Made by a program: the position numbers and the translations under genes. From positions 1 to 48,909 of the forward strand of contig JAISWI010000028.1 of NCBI GenBank assembly GCA_031270865.1: a stretch of 48,909 nt of DNA, given 5' to 3'. A model generated the notes under the pieces. The model did no database searches. It saw only the letters and a list, made by a program, of their open reading frames with translations, and had not been told where the DNA came from. The stretch comes from Oscillospiraceae bacterium (GTDB lineage Bacteria; Bacillota; Clostridia; Christensenellales; Aristaeellaceae). Positions 8,262 through 15,962 of the stretch are shown in pieces (the stretch's first letter is position 1; every line of letters starts with the position of its first letter).

Positions 8262-8923
8262 TGCGCGTCAACCTCGATTCCCGCAAGGGCTTTCGCGACC
8301 CTGACAGCTTCGGCGGCGTTTCTGGCGTAACCATCCGCGCCGATCTTCCTGGCGAACGCGGGCGAGACCGGGCCGCCGCCCACCATAACCTTGAACCGCC
8401 CGCGCGAGCCGCGTTCGCCCAGCAGCTCGATGACACGCGCCATGCCCGGCATCGTCGTGGTCATAAGCGTGGAGATAAGGATCAGGTCGGCGTCCTCCGC
8501 CTCGGCCCGCTCGACGAACGTCAGCGGCGGAACGTCCCGCCCCAGGTCGATCATCTCAAAGCCGCCCGCCTCGGTCAAAATCCTAACGAGGTTCTTGCCG
8601 ATGTCGTGGGTGTCGCCCTCGATAACGCCGATGACGGCCTTGACCTTGCGGGCGCCATCCTCACGCGCGAGATGCGGCTTGAGGATCTCCAGCCCCCTAT
8701 ACATCGCGTCGGAGCAGATGATGAGCTCCGGCACGAAGTACTCGCCATCCTCAAAGAGCCTGCCCGCCCGGTCCATGCCGTCCGCGAGGCCCTTGTCTAT
8801 GGCGTTATAAGCGTCGTAGCCCTCCGCGACGACCTCATCCGCGTAGTCACGGACCCTGTCCTCATCCATATCCAGCACGGAATCGGAGAGCAATTGGTGA
8901 AGCTCGGTTTCGCGACTGGCCAT
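8258..8923 (-). CDS. Corrinoid (B12-binding) methyltransferase subunit, MtbC/MtgC-like
   Basis: This 221-residue protein carries methylcobalamin between methyltransferases. An N-terminal helical cap (about residues 1-88) is followed by the Rossmann-like B12 domain with the signature GDTHDIG at 103-109, where His106 is the lower axial cobalt ligand. The supporting STLMTTTM and VMVGGGPVSP motifs follow. The start at 8923 is set by GGAGG eight bases upstream; the longer frame begins 25 codons earlier in unrelated sequence close to the promoter. As first gene of the operon, just downstream of the palindromic operator, it is the best-placed gene for induction. The ASKHA protein at 35-1558 probably reactivates it. 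Confidence 0.94.
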   Translation of the reverse strand: MASRETELHQLLSDSVLDMDEDRVRDYADEVVAEGYDAYNAIDKGLADGMDRAGRLFEDGEYFVPELIICSDAMYRGLEILKPHLAREDGARKVKAVIGVIEGDTHDIGKNLVRILTEAGGFEMIDLGRDVPPLTFVERAEAEDADLILISTLMTTTMPGMARVIELLGERGSRGRFKVMVGGGPVSPAFARKIGADGYARNAAEAVRVAKALAGIEVDAQ

Positions 8924-9001
8924 CGTCCCGCCTCCCCCCGTCTGGAACGGCGCCGCCGTTCCGGTATTGATTGGCCGCTTCAGGACGCCTCTGTCCACTA
9001 T

Positions 9002-9031
9002 TTCACATGGGAATAGTATATCCTATGTGAA
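9002..9031 (-). promoter_or_regulatory. Palindromic operator of the corrinoid operon
   Basis: The inverted repeat has 11-base arms, TTCACATGGGA (9002-9012) and TCCTATGTGAA (9021-9031), matching at 10 of 11 positions around an 8-base spacer. It lies immediately downstream of the -10 box and so overlaps the predicted transcription start. That position suits a repressor. No regulator gene is adjacent, so the protein is unknown. Confidence 0.7.
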
Positions 9032-9035
9032 TACA

Positions 9036-9064
9036 GGTATATCATATTCCAGTTTCGGTGTCAA
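9036..9064 (-). promoter_or_regulatory. Sigma-A type promoter of the corrinoid operon
   Basis: On the minus strand TTGACA (9059-9064) is followed after 17 bases by TATACC (9036-9041), about 110 bases upstream of the corrinoid gene start. It is the only strong promoter visible for the eight genes down to 1599. Confidence 0.65.
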
Positions 9065-9191
9065 GGGGGTAGGGAAAATTTTTTCGGCGGGGCGTGGTTA
9101 ACTGCCTGGGAAATCTTTATCAAACAATAATGGGCGAGCCCGCTCGATTTCCACCGCGAGGGCGGGAGCGGGAAGCTGCCTGAATATAGTG

Positions 9192-9312
9192 AATCCGGTC
9201 ATTGTCGAAACGCGCGGCGTCGATAACGCGCTTAAAAAGTGAGGCGTACACTCACTCCTTCAGAAGGGCGTCCGCCGAAGCGCCGGCAATCCGGTCATTG
9301 TCGAAACGCGCG
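9192..9312. repeat. 25-bp direct repeat pair
   Basis: AATCCGGTCATTGTCGAAAC plus CGCGC occurs identically at 9192-9216 and 9288-9312, 96 bases apart, in non-coding sequence. It may mark a duplication, or be the remains of a local repeat array or of a lost insertion. No coding role is visible. Confidence 0.7.
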
Positions 9313-9348
9313 ATATTGCCAATCTGATAGTAAAAATCACCAAAAATA

Positions 9349-9408
9349 GAAAGGCGCGGGCGCGCCTGTGAACACGCCGCGTCTTTCAAGTTAGGTGGTT
9401 ATATTGGT
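9349..9408 (+). repeat. Dispersed hairpin repeat, copy 2
   Basis: An 11-bp stem (GAAAGGCGCGG, 9349-9359, with CCGCGTCTTTC, 9377-9387, one G-T pair) is followed by CAAGTTAGGTGG and TATATTGG. By eye the 9369-9406 part matches 17416-17452 at about 29 of 38 positions. It ends at the stop codon of the amidohydrolase relic. Confidence 0.55.
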
Positions 9409-9605
9409 TATAACGTCTGTGGTACCCCGTCCTGATTGTCCCACACAAACTGGCAGAACAGCCTCACGCCGGTCGCCATCGCGTCCTCGTCGATGTCCCA
9501 GTTGTTGGTGTGGGCGGGCTTATTGAACCCCTTCGCGTCGTTGCGCATGCCCAGCCCGAACAGCAGCCCCGGCTTTTCAAGCTCGTAGTACGCGAAGACC
9601 GCATT
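9408..9605 (-). pseudogene. C-terminal remnant of an M20-type amidohydrolase
   Basis: The minus strand reads in frame VFAYYELEKPGLLFGLGM, then a segment containing KPAHTNNWDIDED, then VRLFCQFVWDN before the stop at 9408-9410. This looks like the tail of an M20/amidohydrolase-type peptidase. Nothing upstream continues the frame; the sequence changes abruptly to AT-rich DNA at about 9605, so the N-terminal part was lost by deletion or replacement. Confidence 0.55.
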
Positions 9606-10080
9606 TATTCCAATCTGGTTGAAAGATTGGGTTGATATGTAATGCGTTATAGATAAAAATTATTAGTAATCGTATATACATATTTCTAGTGAAGGTATTT
9701 CAGATAATTCGGATTGCATATTGACAGGCTCTTTCCTCAATGATATTTAATGGATAAATATACATCTATCAGATCATAATATACGTTATTTAACAAATAA
9801 AGCCTATTTGCTAATATAAATTTTACACAGTTCATCAAACCGCTACGGAAAAGACAATAATAGAGCAAAGCAAATATGTGAAACACAATACTTAATCTAT
9901 ATTTCAATTATAACACCTCACACTTAATTTTATGCAAAGTTTTATTTCTTATTCAAGTATCCAATACTTCATTGTATAGTTCTTTTATGTGATGATCTCG
10001 CTGTTCGCTTACTTGTGGCAAAATCATATACAGTCCGTATTTATTTGCCAAATACCTATGATATGATTTCGGTATATAAA
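9606..10080. other. AT-rich non-coding stretch
   Basis: Base composition drops sharply compared with both flanks and no open frame of credible length exists. I see no tRNA, terminator or repeat. It may be foreign DNA left by an element whose genes are gone. Confidence 0.5.
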
Positions 10081-10090
10081 TTATAGTATC

Positions 10091-10228
10091 ACGGATACCC
10101 CGTCACGACGCCCAGCGCGGCGCAACTGGTTTTATAACGAAATGGGTAAATTGGGATGGGAGAGGTTCCTGCATATCCGGCTGGGCCCGCCGGATTCCAC
10201 GCGGTTTAACGGCGCGTTTATGAATTGA
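10091..10228 (+). pseudogene. Unidentified 45-codon C-terminal fragment
   Basis: GC-rich sequence resumes here and reads in frame through EMGKLGWERFLHIRLGPP and RFNGAFMN to a stop at 10226. Codon use resembles the real genes nearby and no start or ribosome binding site is visible, so it is probably the tail of a deleted gene. I do not recognise the family with confidence. Confidence 0.35.
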
Positions 10229-10259
10229 CCCGCGCCTAAAACCATGCTATATTCACCAT

Positions 10260-12023
10260 ATGGCCAATGTGATGACACGCTGGTTCCAAAACCTCCGCCT
10301 TCGCTCGAAGTTTACGCTGATACTGCTGGCGTCGCTGCTCATCGTGCTGGGCGGCGCGCTGTTGGCTTCGCGCATGCCGTACGCTGCCTACGATCGGGAA
10401 TTATACACAAAAACGGTGCAAACGCTGACCATGTTCGCGCAGGAGATACAGTCGGAACTGGACAGCGCGGCGTATATCTCATTCACCATGATAGGCGACA
10501 ACGTGCTGCAGACCTCGCTGACCGAGCTAAACATCCAGGCCGTCGGCTCGGAGGAATGGGTAGAGGCTAAGCGCGAACTGGATAAGCGGGTTAGCAACTT
10601 CAGTTTCCTGAGCCATGATATCCAGTCGGTAAGGATCCGATCGCGGGACGGCACGTACTTCATGAGCGCGTGGCGCGGCGCGCCGCTGCAGCTAAGTAAG
10701 TTCATACAACTGCGTGACGCCGTGAGCGCCGCGCGGGGCCGCGAGGTCTGGAATCCCGATCCGGATAACCCCGGCACGCTGATACTGGCGCGGGATATCC
10801 GCGAGATTGCCGGATTCACGCTTAAATCCATCGGGATGCTCGTGATGCGCGTCGATCTGGCCGGGATCGTCTCGCGGCTGAACGCCCGCTTGACCCGCAT
10901 GGGCATGCCCGTCACCGTCGCGATATACATGGGTGATACGCTGGTCTACTCGGACGGCGGCGCCCTCTCCGGCGCCGCGCTGGAATCGGACGGCTACTTG
11001 GTCCAGCGGACAGGCGGCGAGGATACGCTGTTCGTCCGGCACACGATGCCCGGCGCGGGCTGGACTTACCTCACCGCGGTGCCATACGGCGGCGTGTCGG
11101 CGGCGATAAGGGATTCCTCGGGGGCCGCGCTGGCCGTGTCGGCCGCCGCGCTGGCCATCGCGCTCGCTCTTAGCTCCCTGTTGGTATCCTCCATACTGAA
11201 CCACCTGACCATACTGCTGGGCAAGTTCAGCGCGTTCGCCAAGGATCCGCTGGCCGCGCCGGGCGGAAGCCCGCCGTATGAAACGCGGCGCGATGAGATC
11301 GGCGGCCTGCACCGCGGGTTTGACAGGATGGCGGCGGGTTACGCCGAGACGATCCGCGAGAACTATGTTAAGCAACAGCTGTTGTTGGAGGCGCGGGTGC
11401 GCCAGCTCAGGGCGCAGATACAGCCGCACTTCCTCAATAACACACTGGAATCCATATACTGCCTGGCCATGATCGACGGAAACGAGCGCGTCGCCGCGAT
11501 GACCCATGCGCTGGGCAGCATGTTCCGCGCTGCGCTGAAGGACCAGCGCGACATAATTACGATCGGCGAAGACATGCGCATCGCCGAGGAATACCTGAAC
11601 ATCCAGCGCGTCAGATACGGCGATCGGCTTCGGGCGTCGTTCAACGTCGGCAAGGAGTTCCTTAACGCGCGCATCGCGGCGATGACGATCCAGCCGTTGG
11701 TCGAAAACTCGGTGCGCCACGCGCTGGAGGAGATGCTCGAACCGTGCGAGATCCGTGTCTACTGCCGCCGTGAGGATGGTTTCATCGAACTGGTCGTGGC
11801 CGACAACGGCGGCGGCATGCCGCAGGAGGTTATCGGCATGCTGGAGCGCGGCGAGTACCCTGCTGGTGGTACAGGCCTGGGGCTGGCCAACATCCACCAG
11901 CGGCTGCGCCTGGCGTTCAGCGGCGAGTGCGGGCTGCGCGTCAGGCGCGAGGATGGATGGACGATCGTAGCGGCACGGCTTAACGGGGAGGAGGAACCCG
12001 CGTGTGAAGCTGCTGGTGGTTGA
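10260..12023 (+). CDS. YesM-type sensor histidine kinase
   Basis: This 587-residue membrane sensor kinase probably controls the sugar importer encoded downstream. The first membrane segment is at about residues 15-37. An extracellular sensing region follows to about 285, then a second membrane segment near 288-312 and a HAMP-like linker. The His_kinase dimerisation box has His390 in QPHFLNN. The ATP-binding domain shows the N-box PLVENSVRH, VADNGGGM and GTGLGLANIHQRL. Its end overlaps the response-regulator gene by 20 bases. No good ribosome binding site precedes the ATG at 10260, and the ATG four codons later is equally weak, so the exact start is uncertain. Confidence 0.93.
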   Translation: MANVMTRWFQNLRLRSKFTLILLASLLIVLGGALLASRMPYAAYDRELYTKTVQTLTMFAQEIQSELDSAAYISFTMIGDNVLQTSLTELNIQAVGSEEWVEAKRELDKRVSNFSFLSHDIQSVRIRSRDGTYFMSAWRGAPLQLSKFIQLRDAVSAARGREVWNPDPDNPGTLILARDIREIAGFTLKSIGMLVMRVDLAGIVSRLNARLTRMGMPVTVAIYMGDTLVYSDGGALSGAALESDGYLVQRTGGEDTLFVRHTMPGAGWTYLTAVPYGGVSAAIRDSSGAALAVSAAALAIALALSSLLVSSILNHLTILLGKFSAFAKDPLAAPGGSPPYETRRDEIGGLHRGFDRMAAGYAETIRENYVKQQLLLEARVRQLRAQIQPHFLNNTLESIYCLAMIDGNERVAAMTHALGSMFRAALKDQRDIITIGEDMRIAEEYLNIQRVRYGDRLRASFNVGKEFLNARIAAMTIQPLVENSVRHALEEMLEPCEIRVYCRREDGFIELVVADNGGGMPQEVIGMLERGEYPAGGTGLGLANIHQRLRLAFSGECGLRVRREDGWTIVAARLNGEEEPACEAAGG

Positions 12024-12741
12024 CGATGAGCAGGTGATCCGCGAGGGGTTGGCGGTCATGCTGCCGTATGACGCTCTGGACATCCGGTTGACGGGACTAT
12101 GCGCGGACGCGTTCGAGGCGCTCGACAGCATGACCGACGACATGCCCGACGTGCTGATGGCCGACGTCAAGATGCCGCGCATGGACGGCCTGGAGCTGAT
12201 CGACCGCGCGTTGGTCCTGAACCCCGCGCTGCAGTGCGTCGTGCTCAGCGGGTTTGATGAGTTCACGCTGGCGCAGCGGGCGATGCGGATGGGCGTGAGG
12301 GAATACCTGCTAAAACCCTGCTCGCGCGGGGATATTGAGCAGTGCCTGGGCCGCGTCGCCTCGTACATCAAACCAACGCGGCTAAGCGCGGACCAATGGG
12401 CGCGGCGCGGGTTCGTGGGGCGGATGAGATCATATATCCACGAGCATTACGACGATCCGCGCTTATCCGTGCAGTTCCTGGCAAACCATGTGCTCTTTAT
12501 GAACGCGGACTACATCGGCAAGGAGTTCGCCAGGGAGACGGGCGAGCGGGTCAGCGCGTACCTGCTGCGCGTTAGGATGGAGCGCGCCAGGGAACTGATC
12601 GCGCTTCAGGAGGAGCGGATGGTGTACGAGGTCGCGGAACAGGTGGGGTTCGCGAACAAGGCGCAATACTTCTCCTCGCTGTTCCGCAAGCATACGGGGA
12701 TGACCCCGAAGGAGTATCGCCGCGCCACGCTGAATCCCTGA
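12004..12741 (+). CDS. YesN-type response regulator with AraC DNA-binding domain
   Basis: This 245-residue response regulator starts with GTG. The receiver domain has the acidic pair Asp7-Asp8, phospho-acceptor Asp54 and Lys105. The C-terminal about 100 residues form a two-helix-turn-helix AraC domain ending in the typical VGFANKAQYFSSLFRKHTG signature. It overlaps the kinase gene and is almost certainly its cognate partner. Typical YesN proteins of gut Firmicutes are often longer, so this is a compact form. It probably activates the promoter at 12769-12797 for the adjacent binding protein and permeases. Confidence 0.93.
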   Translation: MKLLVVDDEQVIREGLAVMLPYDALDIRLTGLCADAFEALDSMTDDMPDVLMADVKMPRMDGLELIDRALVLNPALQCVVLSGFDEFTLAQRAMRMGVREYLLKPCSRGDIEQCLGRVASYIKPTRLSADQWARRGFVGRMRSYIHEHYDDPRLSVQFLANHVLFMNADYIGKEFARETGERVSAYLLRVRMERARELIALQEERMVYEVAEQVGFANKAQYFSSLFRKHTGMTPKEYRRATLNP

Positions 12742-12768
12742 TATTTCATACAATATCTCTGCTATTTG

Positions 12769-12797
12769 TATTTACGTTTCGGGCGGTGGGCTGTAAA
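12769..12797 (+). promoter_or_regulatory. Promoter of the sugar-binding protein gene
   Basis: TTTACG (12769-12774) and TAAAAT (12792-12797) are separated by 17 bases. The weak -35 and good -10 fit an activator-dependent promoter, plausibly served by the adjacent YesN-type regulator. GGAGGTG lies eight bases before the downstream ATG. Confidence 0.5.
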
Positions 12798-12829
12798 ATT
12801 AATAAAACATTTGTTGGAGGTGCTCATAT

Positions 12830-14116
12830 ATGACCAAACGCCTGTTGGCCATCGCGCTCATCGCGGCGATGGCGGTGTGCGCAGCCGGGACCGCGGCGAT
12901 GGCGGAGGGCGGGCAGACCCCGCTGCGCATCCTGTGGTGGGGCAGCCAGACACGCCACGACCTGACCATGGCGATGCTGGACAAGTTCATGGAGAAATAC
13001 CCTGACATCAAGGTCGAGCCGGAGTTCACCGACTGGGGCGGGTACTGGAGCAAACTGGCCACGCAGGTCGCCGGAGGCCTGACGCCCGATGTAATCCAGA
13101 TGGACCACGCCTACCTGGTACAGTACGCGGGCAACGGCGTGCTGGCCAGCCTGAACGGATACATCGAATCCGGCGCGATTGGCGTTTCGGATGTCGATCC
13201 CTCCATCCTCGCCAGCGGGAATGTCGGCGACGACCTGTACGCGGTCCCGACCGGCATGAACGCGCTGGTACTCATGTACCGGCAGGACATCCTCGACGAA
13301 GCGGGCTTAACGCTGCCGTTCGCGCCGACATGGGGCGAATATGTCGAAATATCCAAGCAGGTGTTCGAGAAGACAGGCCGCACCGACACCTACGTCGTTG
13401 GCGCCGGCATGGACCAACTGAGATTCTCCCTGCGCAATATGGGCCTTAACATGTACAATGAAGAAGGCACCGCGCTGGGATGGGATGACCCGCAATTCCT
13501 GGTAACAAACTGGGAACGTGTGCTTAAGGCTCAGGAGGAAGGCTATGGCCTGGGCGTGGGCGAGACTACAGCCGCCACCGCGTTCGACGACCTGGTGGCC
13601 GACTCATGGGTAGGCTGCCACTGGACGAACGAGCTGGAAGCGTACCAGAACGGCTCGGGCGTGGAACTGGAGATGAGCGAGGTGCCGTGGCGCGACGACG
13701 CTGTCCAGCCCGCGACGTTCTTCAAGCCGTCGATGTTCTGGTCGATCGCCGATACCTCCGCCGTTAAGGATGAGGCCGCAACGTTCATCAACTTCTTCGT
13801 GAACGACACCGACTGCTACGACATCGTCGGCACCGACCGCGCCATGCCGATATCCGCCAAGATCCGCGAGTACATCACTCCCAACCTGAACCCCGCGGCC
13901 AAAAAAGGCGCGGACGCGCTGGACCGTTTGAGCTCGGAGGGGCATATCACCCCCGTCATGAAACCCGACGTGGCGGCGCACAGCGAGATCGACGCGCTGC
14001 TGACCCAGTACAACGAGCAGGTGCGCTACGGCCTGGTTGACGACCTGACCGAGTACGCGCGGCAGTTTATCGAGGAGAGCAACGCCCTGATCGCCAAGTC
14101 GCTGGCGGCGAAGTAA
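12830..14116 (+). CDS. Sugar ABC transporter substrate-binding protein (family 1)
   Basis: This 428-residue extracytoplasmic protein begins with a clear signal peptide (basic start, alanine-rich hydrophobic core, cleavage near AAMAEGG). The nearby Cys is not in a good lipobox, so secretion rather than lipid anchoring is likelier. The mature N-terminus (LRILWWGSQTRHDLTMAMLDKF) and the IQMDHAYLVQYA segment are typical of family 1 oligosaccharide-binding proteins. It is preceded by its own promoter and followed by a strong hairpin, so it is expected to be made in excess over the permeases. The sugar cannot be read from sequence. Confidence 0.93.
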   Translation: MTKRLLAIALIAAMAVCAAGTAAMAEGGQTPLRILWWGSQTRHDLTMAMLDKFMEKYPDIKVEPEFTDWGGYWSKLATQVAGGLTPDVIQMDHAYLVQYAGNGVLASLNGYIESGAIGVSDVDPSILASGNVGDDLYAVPTGMNALVLMYRQDILDEAGLTLPFAPTWGEYVEISKQVFEKTGRTDTYVVGAGMDQLRFSLRNMGLNMYNEEGTALGWDDPQFLVTNWERVLKAQEEGYGLGVGETTAATAFDDLVADSWVGCHWTNELEAYQNGSGVELEMSEVPWRDDAVQPATFFKPSMFWSIADTSAVKDEAATFINFFVNDTDCYDIVGTDRAMPISAKIREYITPNLNPAAKKGADALDRLSSEGHITPVMKPDVAAHSEIDALLTQYNEQVRYGLVDDLTEYARQFIEESNALIAKSLAAK

Positions 14117-14121
14117 TTAAG

Positions 14122-14163
14122 GAAAACGCGCGGGGACGGCGGATACAGCCGCCCCGCGCGTTT
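14122..14163 (+). terminator. Strong hairpin between binding-protein and permease genes
   Basis: AAAACGCGCGGGG (14122-14134), one bulged A, and CGGC pair with GCCG and CCCCGCGCGTTTT (14147-14163), giving a 17-bp stem with a 7-base loop. The run of T at the 3' side is short and encoded in the stem. It fits a partial terminator or mRNA-stabilising hairpin that keeps binding-protein levels above permease levels. Confidence 0.8.
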
Positions 14164-14181
14164 TATGGGAGGCGGCCAACC

Positions 14182-15084
14182 ATGCGCAGGGCGGGGAATA
14201 TCCTTGACCACGATTCCGTCGCGGGTTATGTGTTTATCGCGCCGTTCTTGATCGGCCTGTTCGCCTTTACGGTGATACCGTTCTTTACATCGTTATACCT
14301 GGCGTTCACCGAGTACAACATCCTCTCGCCCGCGAAGTGGATCGGACTTGACAACTTCCGCAGGATGTTCTTTGAGGATAAGCTGTTCTGGACCGCGTTC
14401 CAGGTGACATTCAAGTTCGCGCTGATACAGGTGCCCGTGAAGCTGGCGTTCTCCCTGCTGGTCGCGCTGGCGCTGGCGCGTTACTCGAAGGCTATGCCGG
14501 TATACCGCGCGGCGTTCTACATACCATCCCTAATGGGTGGCAGCGTCGCGGTCGCGCTGCTGTGGAAACAGCTGTTCGCGTTCAACGGCGTGGTCAACCG
14601 TCTGCTGGGCTTCGCTGGATTGCCCAATAACACGAAGTGGCTGGCCGATCCCAACACCGCGCTGGGAACGCTGATCGCGCTGGGGGTATGGCAGTTCGGC
14701 AGCGGCATGCTGATTTTCCTCTCCGCCATAAAGAATATACCGTCCAGCTACCACGAGGCCGCCATCGTGGACGGCGCGGGTCCAGTCAAGCGGTTCCTCA
14801 AGATAACGCTGCCGATGCTCACGCCGATACTGTTCTTCAACCTGGTCAACCAACTGATCGGGTCGTTCCAGGCATTCAACTCCAGTTACCTGATCACCCA
14901 GGGCAAGCCGCTCAATACCACGCTGTATTATGGTGTGCACCTGTACAACCGCGCGTTTACTTACTACGAGATGGGTTACGGCAGCGCTATGGCGTGGTTC
15001 ATGCTGCTGATCATCGCCGCGCTGACCGCGCTGGTGTTCCGGTCGTCCTCCATGTGGGTTTATTATGAATCGGATGGGAAGTGA
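14182..15084 (+). CDS. Sugar ABC transporter permease (MalF/MsmF-like)
   Basis: This 300-residue integral membrane protein has six or so hydrophobic segments, beginning with VFIAPFLIGLFAFTVIPFF. The EAA loop is visible as YHEAAIVDGAGPVKRFLKI. A ribosome binding site (GGGAGG) precedes the start. With the next gene it forms the pore of the importer fed by the protein at 12830-14116. No ATPase gene is present in this locus, so a shared MsmK-type ATPase encoded elsewhere is probably used, as is usual for family 1 sugar importers in Firmicutes. Confidence 0.93.
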   Translation: MRRAGNILDHDSVAGYVFIAPFLIGLFAFTVIPFFTSLYLAFTEYNILSPAKWIGLDNFRRMFFEDKLFWTAFQVTFKFALIQVPVKLAFSLLVALALARYSKAMPVYRAAFYIPSLMGGSVAVALLWKQLFAFNGVVNRLLGFAGLPNNTKWLADPNTALGTLIALGVWQFGSGMLIFLSAIKNIPSSYHEAAIVDGAGPVKRFLKITLPMLTPILFFNLVNQLIGSFQAFNSSYLITQGKPLNTTLYYGVHLYNRAFTYYEMGYGSAMAWFMLLIIAALTALVFRSSSMWVYYESDGK

Positions 15085-15088
15085 GCGA

Positions 15089-15961
15089 ATGGTTGCGGGC
15101 GGCGTAAAGCCGATCCGGCGCGTATTAACGCCGAAGCTGCGGCGGGCGGCGCTGTACCACGTCCTGATGGCATCGGGCAGTTTTGTCATGCTGTACCCTT
15201 TGGTTTGGATGATCAGTTCGTCCGTAAAGCCCAACGGGGACATATTCACAACAGCGACGCGCCTGTTCCCCAGCGTTGTCACGGGTGAGCACTACGCCAC
15301 GGGCTGGAGGGGATTCGCGGGATATACTTTCGCGGTGTTCTTCGGGAACTCGCTGCTGATAGCCGCGCTGTCGATGATGGGGACGGTCGTCTCGTCGGCG
15401 GTTGTCGCGTTCGGGTTCGCGAGGATTCGCTTCCCCGGCAGGAACGTTTGGTTCGTCGTGATGATTACAACGATGCTGCTCCCCTCGCAGGTGATGATGA
15501 TTCCCCGGTTCGTGCTGTTCAACAGGATGGGCTGGGTCGGTACATACCTGCCGATGACCGTGCCCGCGTTCTTCGGCGGCGCGTTCAGTATATTCCTGGT
15601 GATGCAGTTCATTAGGAGCATACCGCGCGACATGGACGAGGCTGCCAAGATCGACGGGTGCAGTTGGTACGGCATATTCCTAAAGATCGTCGCGCCGATG
15701 ATCGTGCCCGCGCTGGTGACCGTCGGCGTGCTGGCGTTCATCGGCAGCTGGGAGGATTTCATGGGCGCGCTGCTGTACCTGAACAAACCAAACCGCTACA
15801 CGGCGGCGTACGCCTTAAAGTTGTTCAATGACAACACCAAGATAGACTATGGCGCAACTTTCGCGATGTCCGTACTCTCGCTCGCGCCGATACTGGCGGT
15901 ATTCTTCTTTTTCCAGAAGAACCTTGTCGAAGGCATCAGCATACAGGGGCTGAAGGGCTGA
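15089..15961 (+). CDS. Sugar ABC transporter permease (MalG/MsmG-like)
   Basis: This is the second permease of the importer, about 290 residues, with the N-terminal segment SGSFVMLYPLVWMISSSVKP and the EAA loop MDEAAKIDGCSWYGIFLKI. I chose ATG 15089, which follows GGGAAGTGAG just after the upstream stop codon. Earlier in-frame ATGs at 15065 and 15074 would overlap the preceding gene and lack a clear ribosome binding site. The C-terminal GISIQGLKG is the usual end of this family. Confidence 0.92.
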   Translation: MVAGGVKPIRRVLTPKLRRAALYHVLMASGSFVMLYPLVWMISSSVKPNGDIFTTATRLFPSVVTGEHYATGWRGFAGYTFAVFFGNSLLIAALSMMGTVVSSAVVAFGFARIRFPGRNVWFVVMITTMLLPSQVMMIPRFVLFNRMGWVGTYLPMTVPAFFGGAFSIFLVMQFIRSIPRDMDEAAKIDGCSWYGIFLKIVAPMIVPALVTVGVLAFIGSWEDFMGALLYLNKPNRYTAAYALKLFNDNTKIDYGATFAMSVLSLAPILAVFFFFQKNLVEGISIQGLKG

Positions 15962-15962
15962 C

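Noticed and set aside
9606..10080. Hidden tRNA, attachment site or riboswitch in the AT-rich stretch.
   Set aside because: I found no cloverleaf, no conserved riboswitch core and no direct-repeat boundary by eye.
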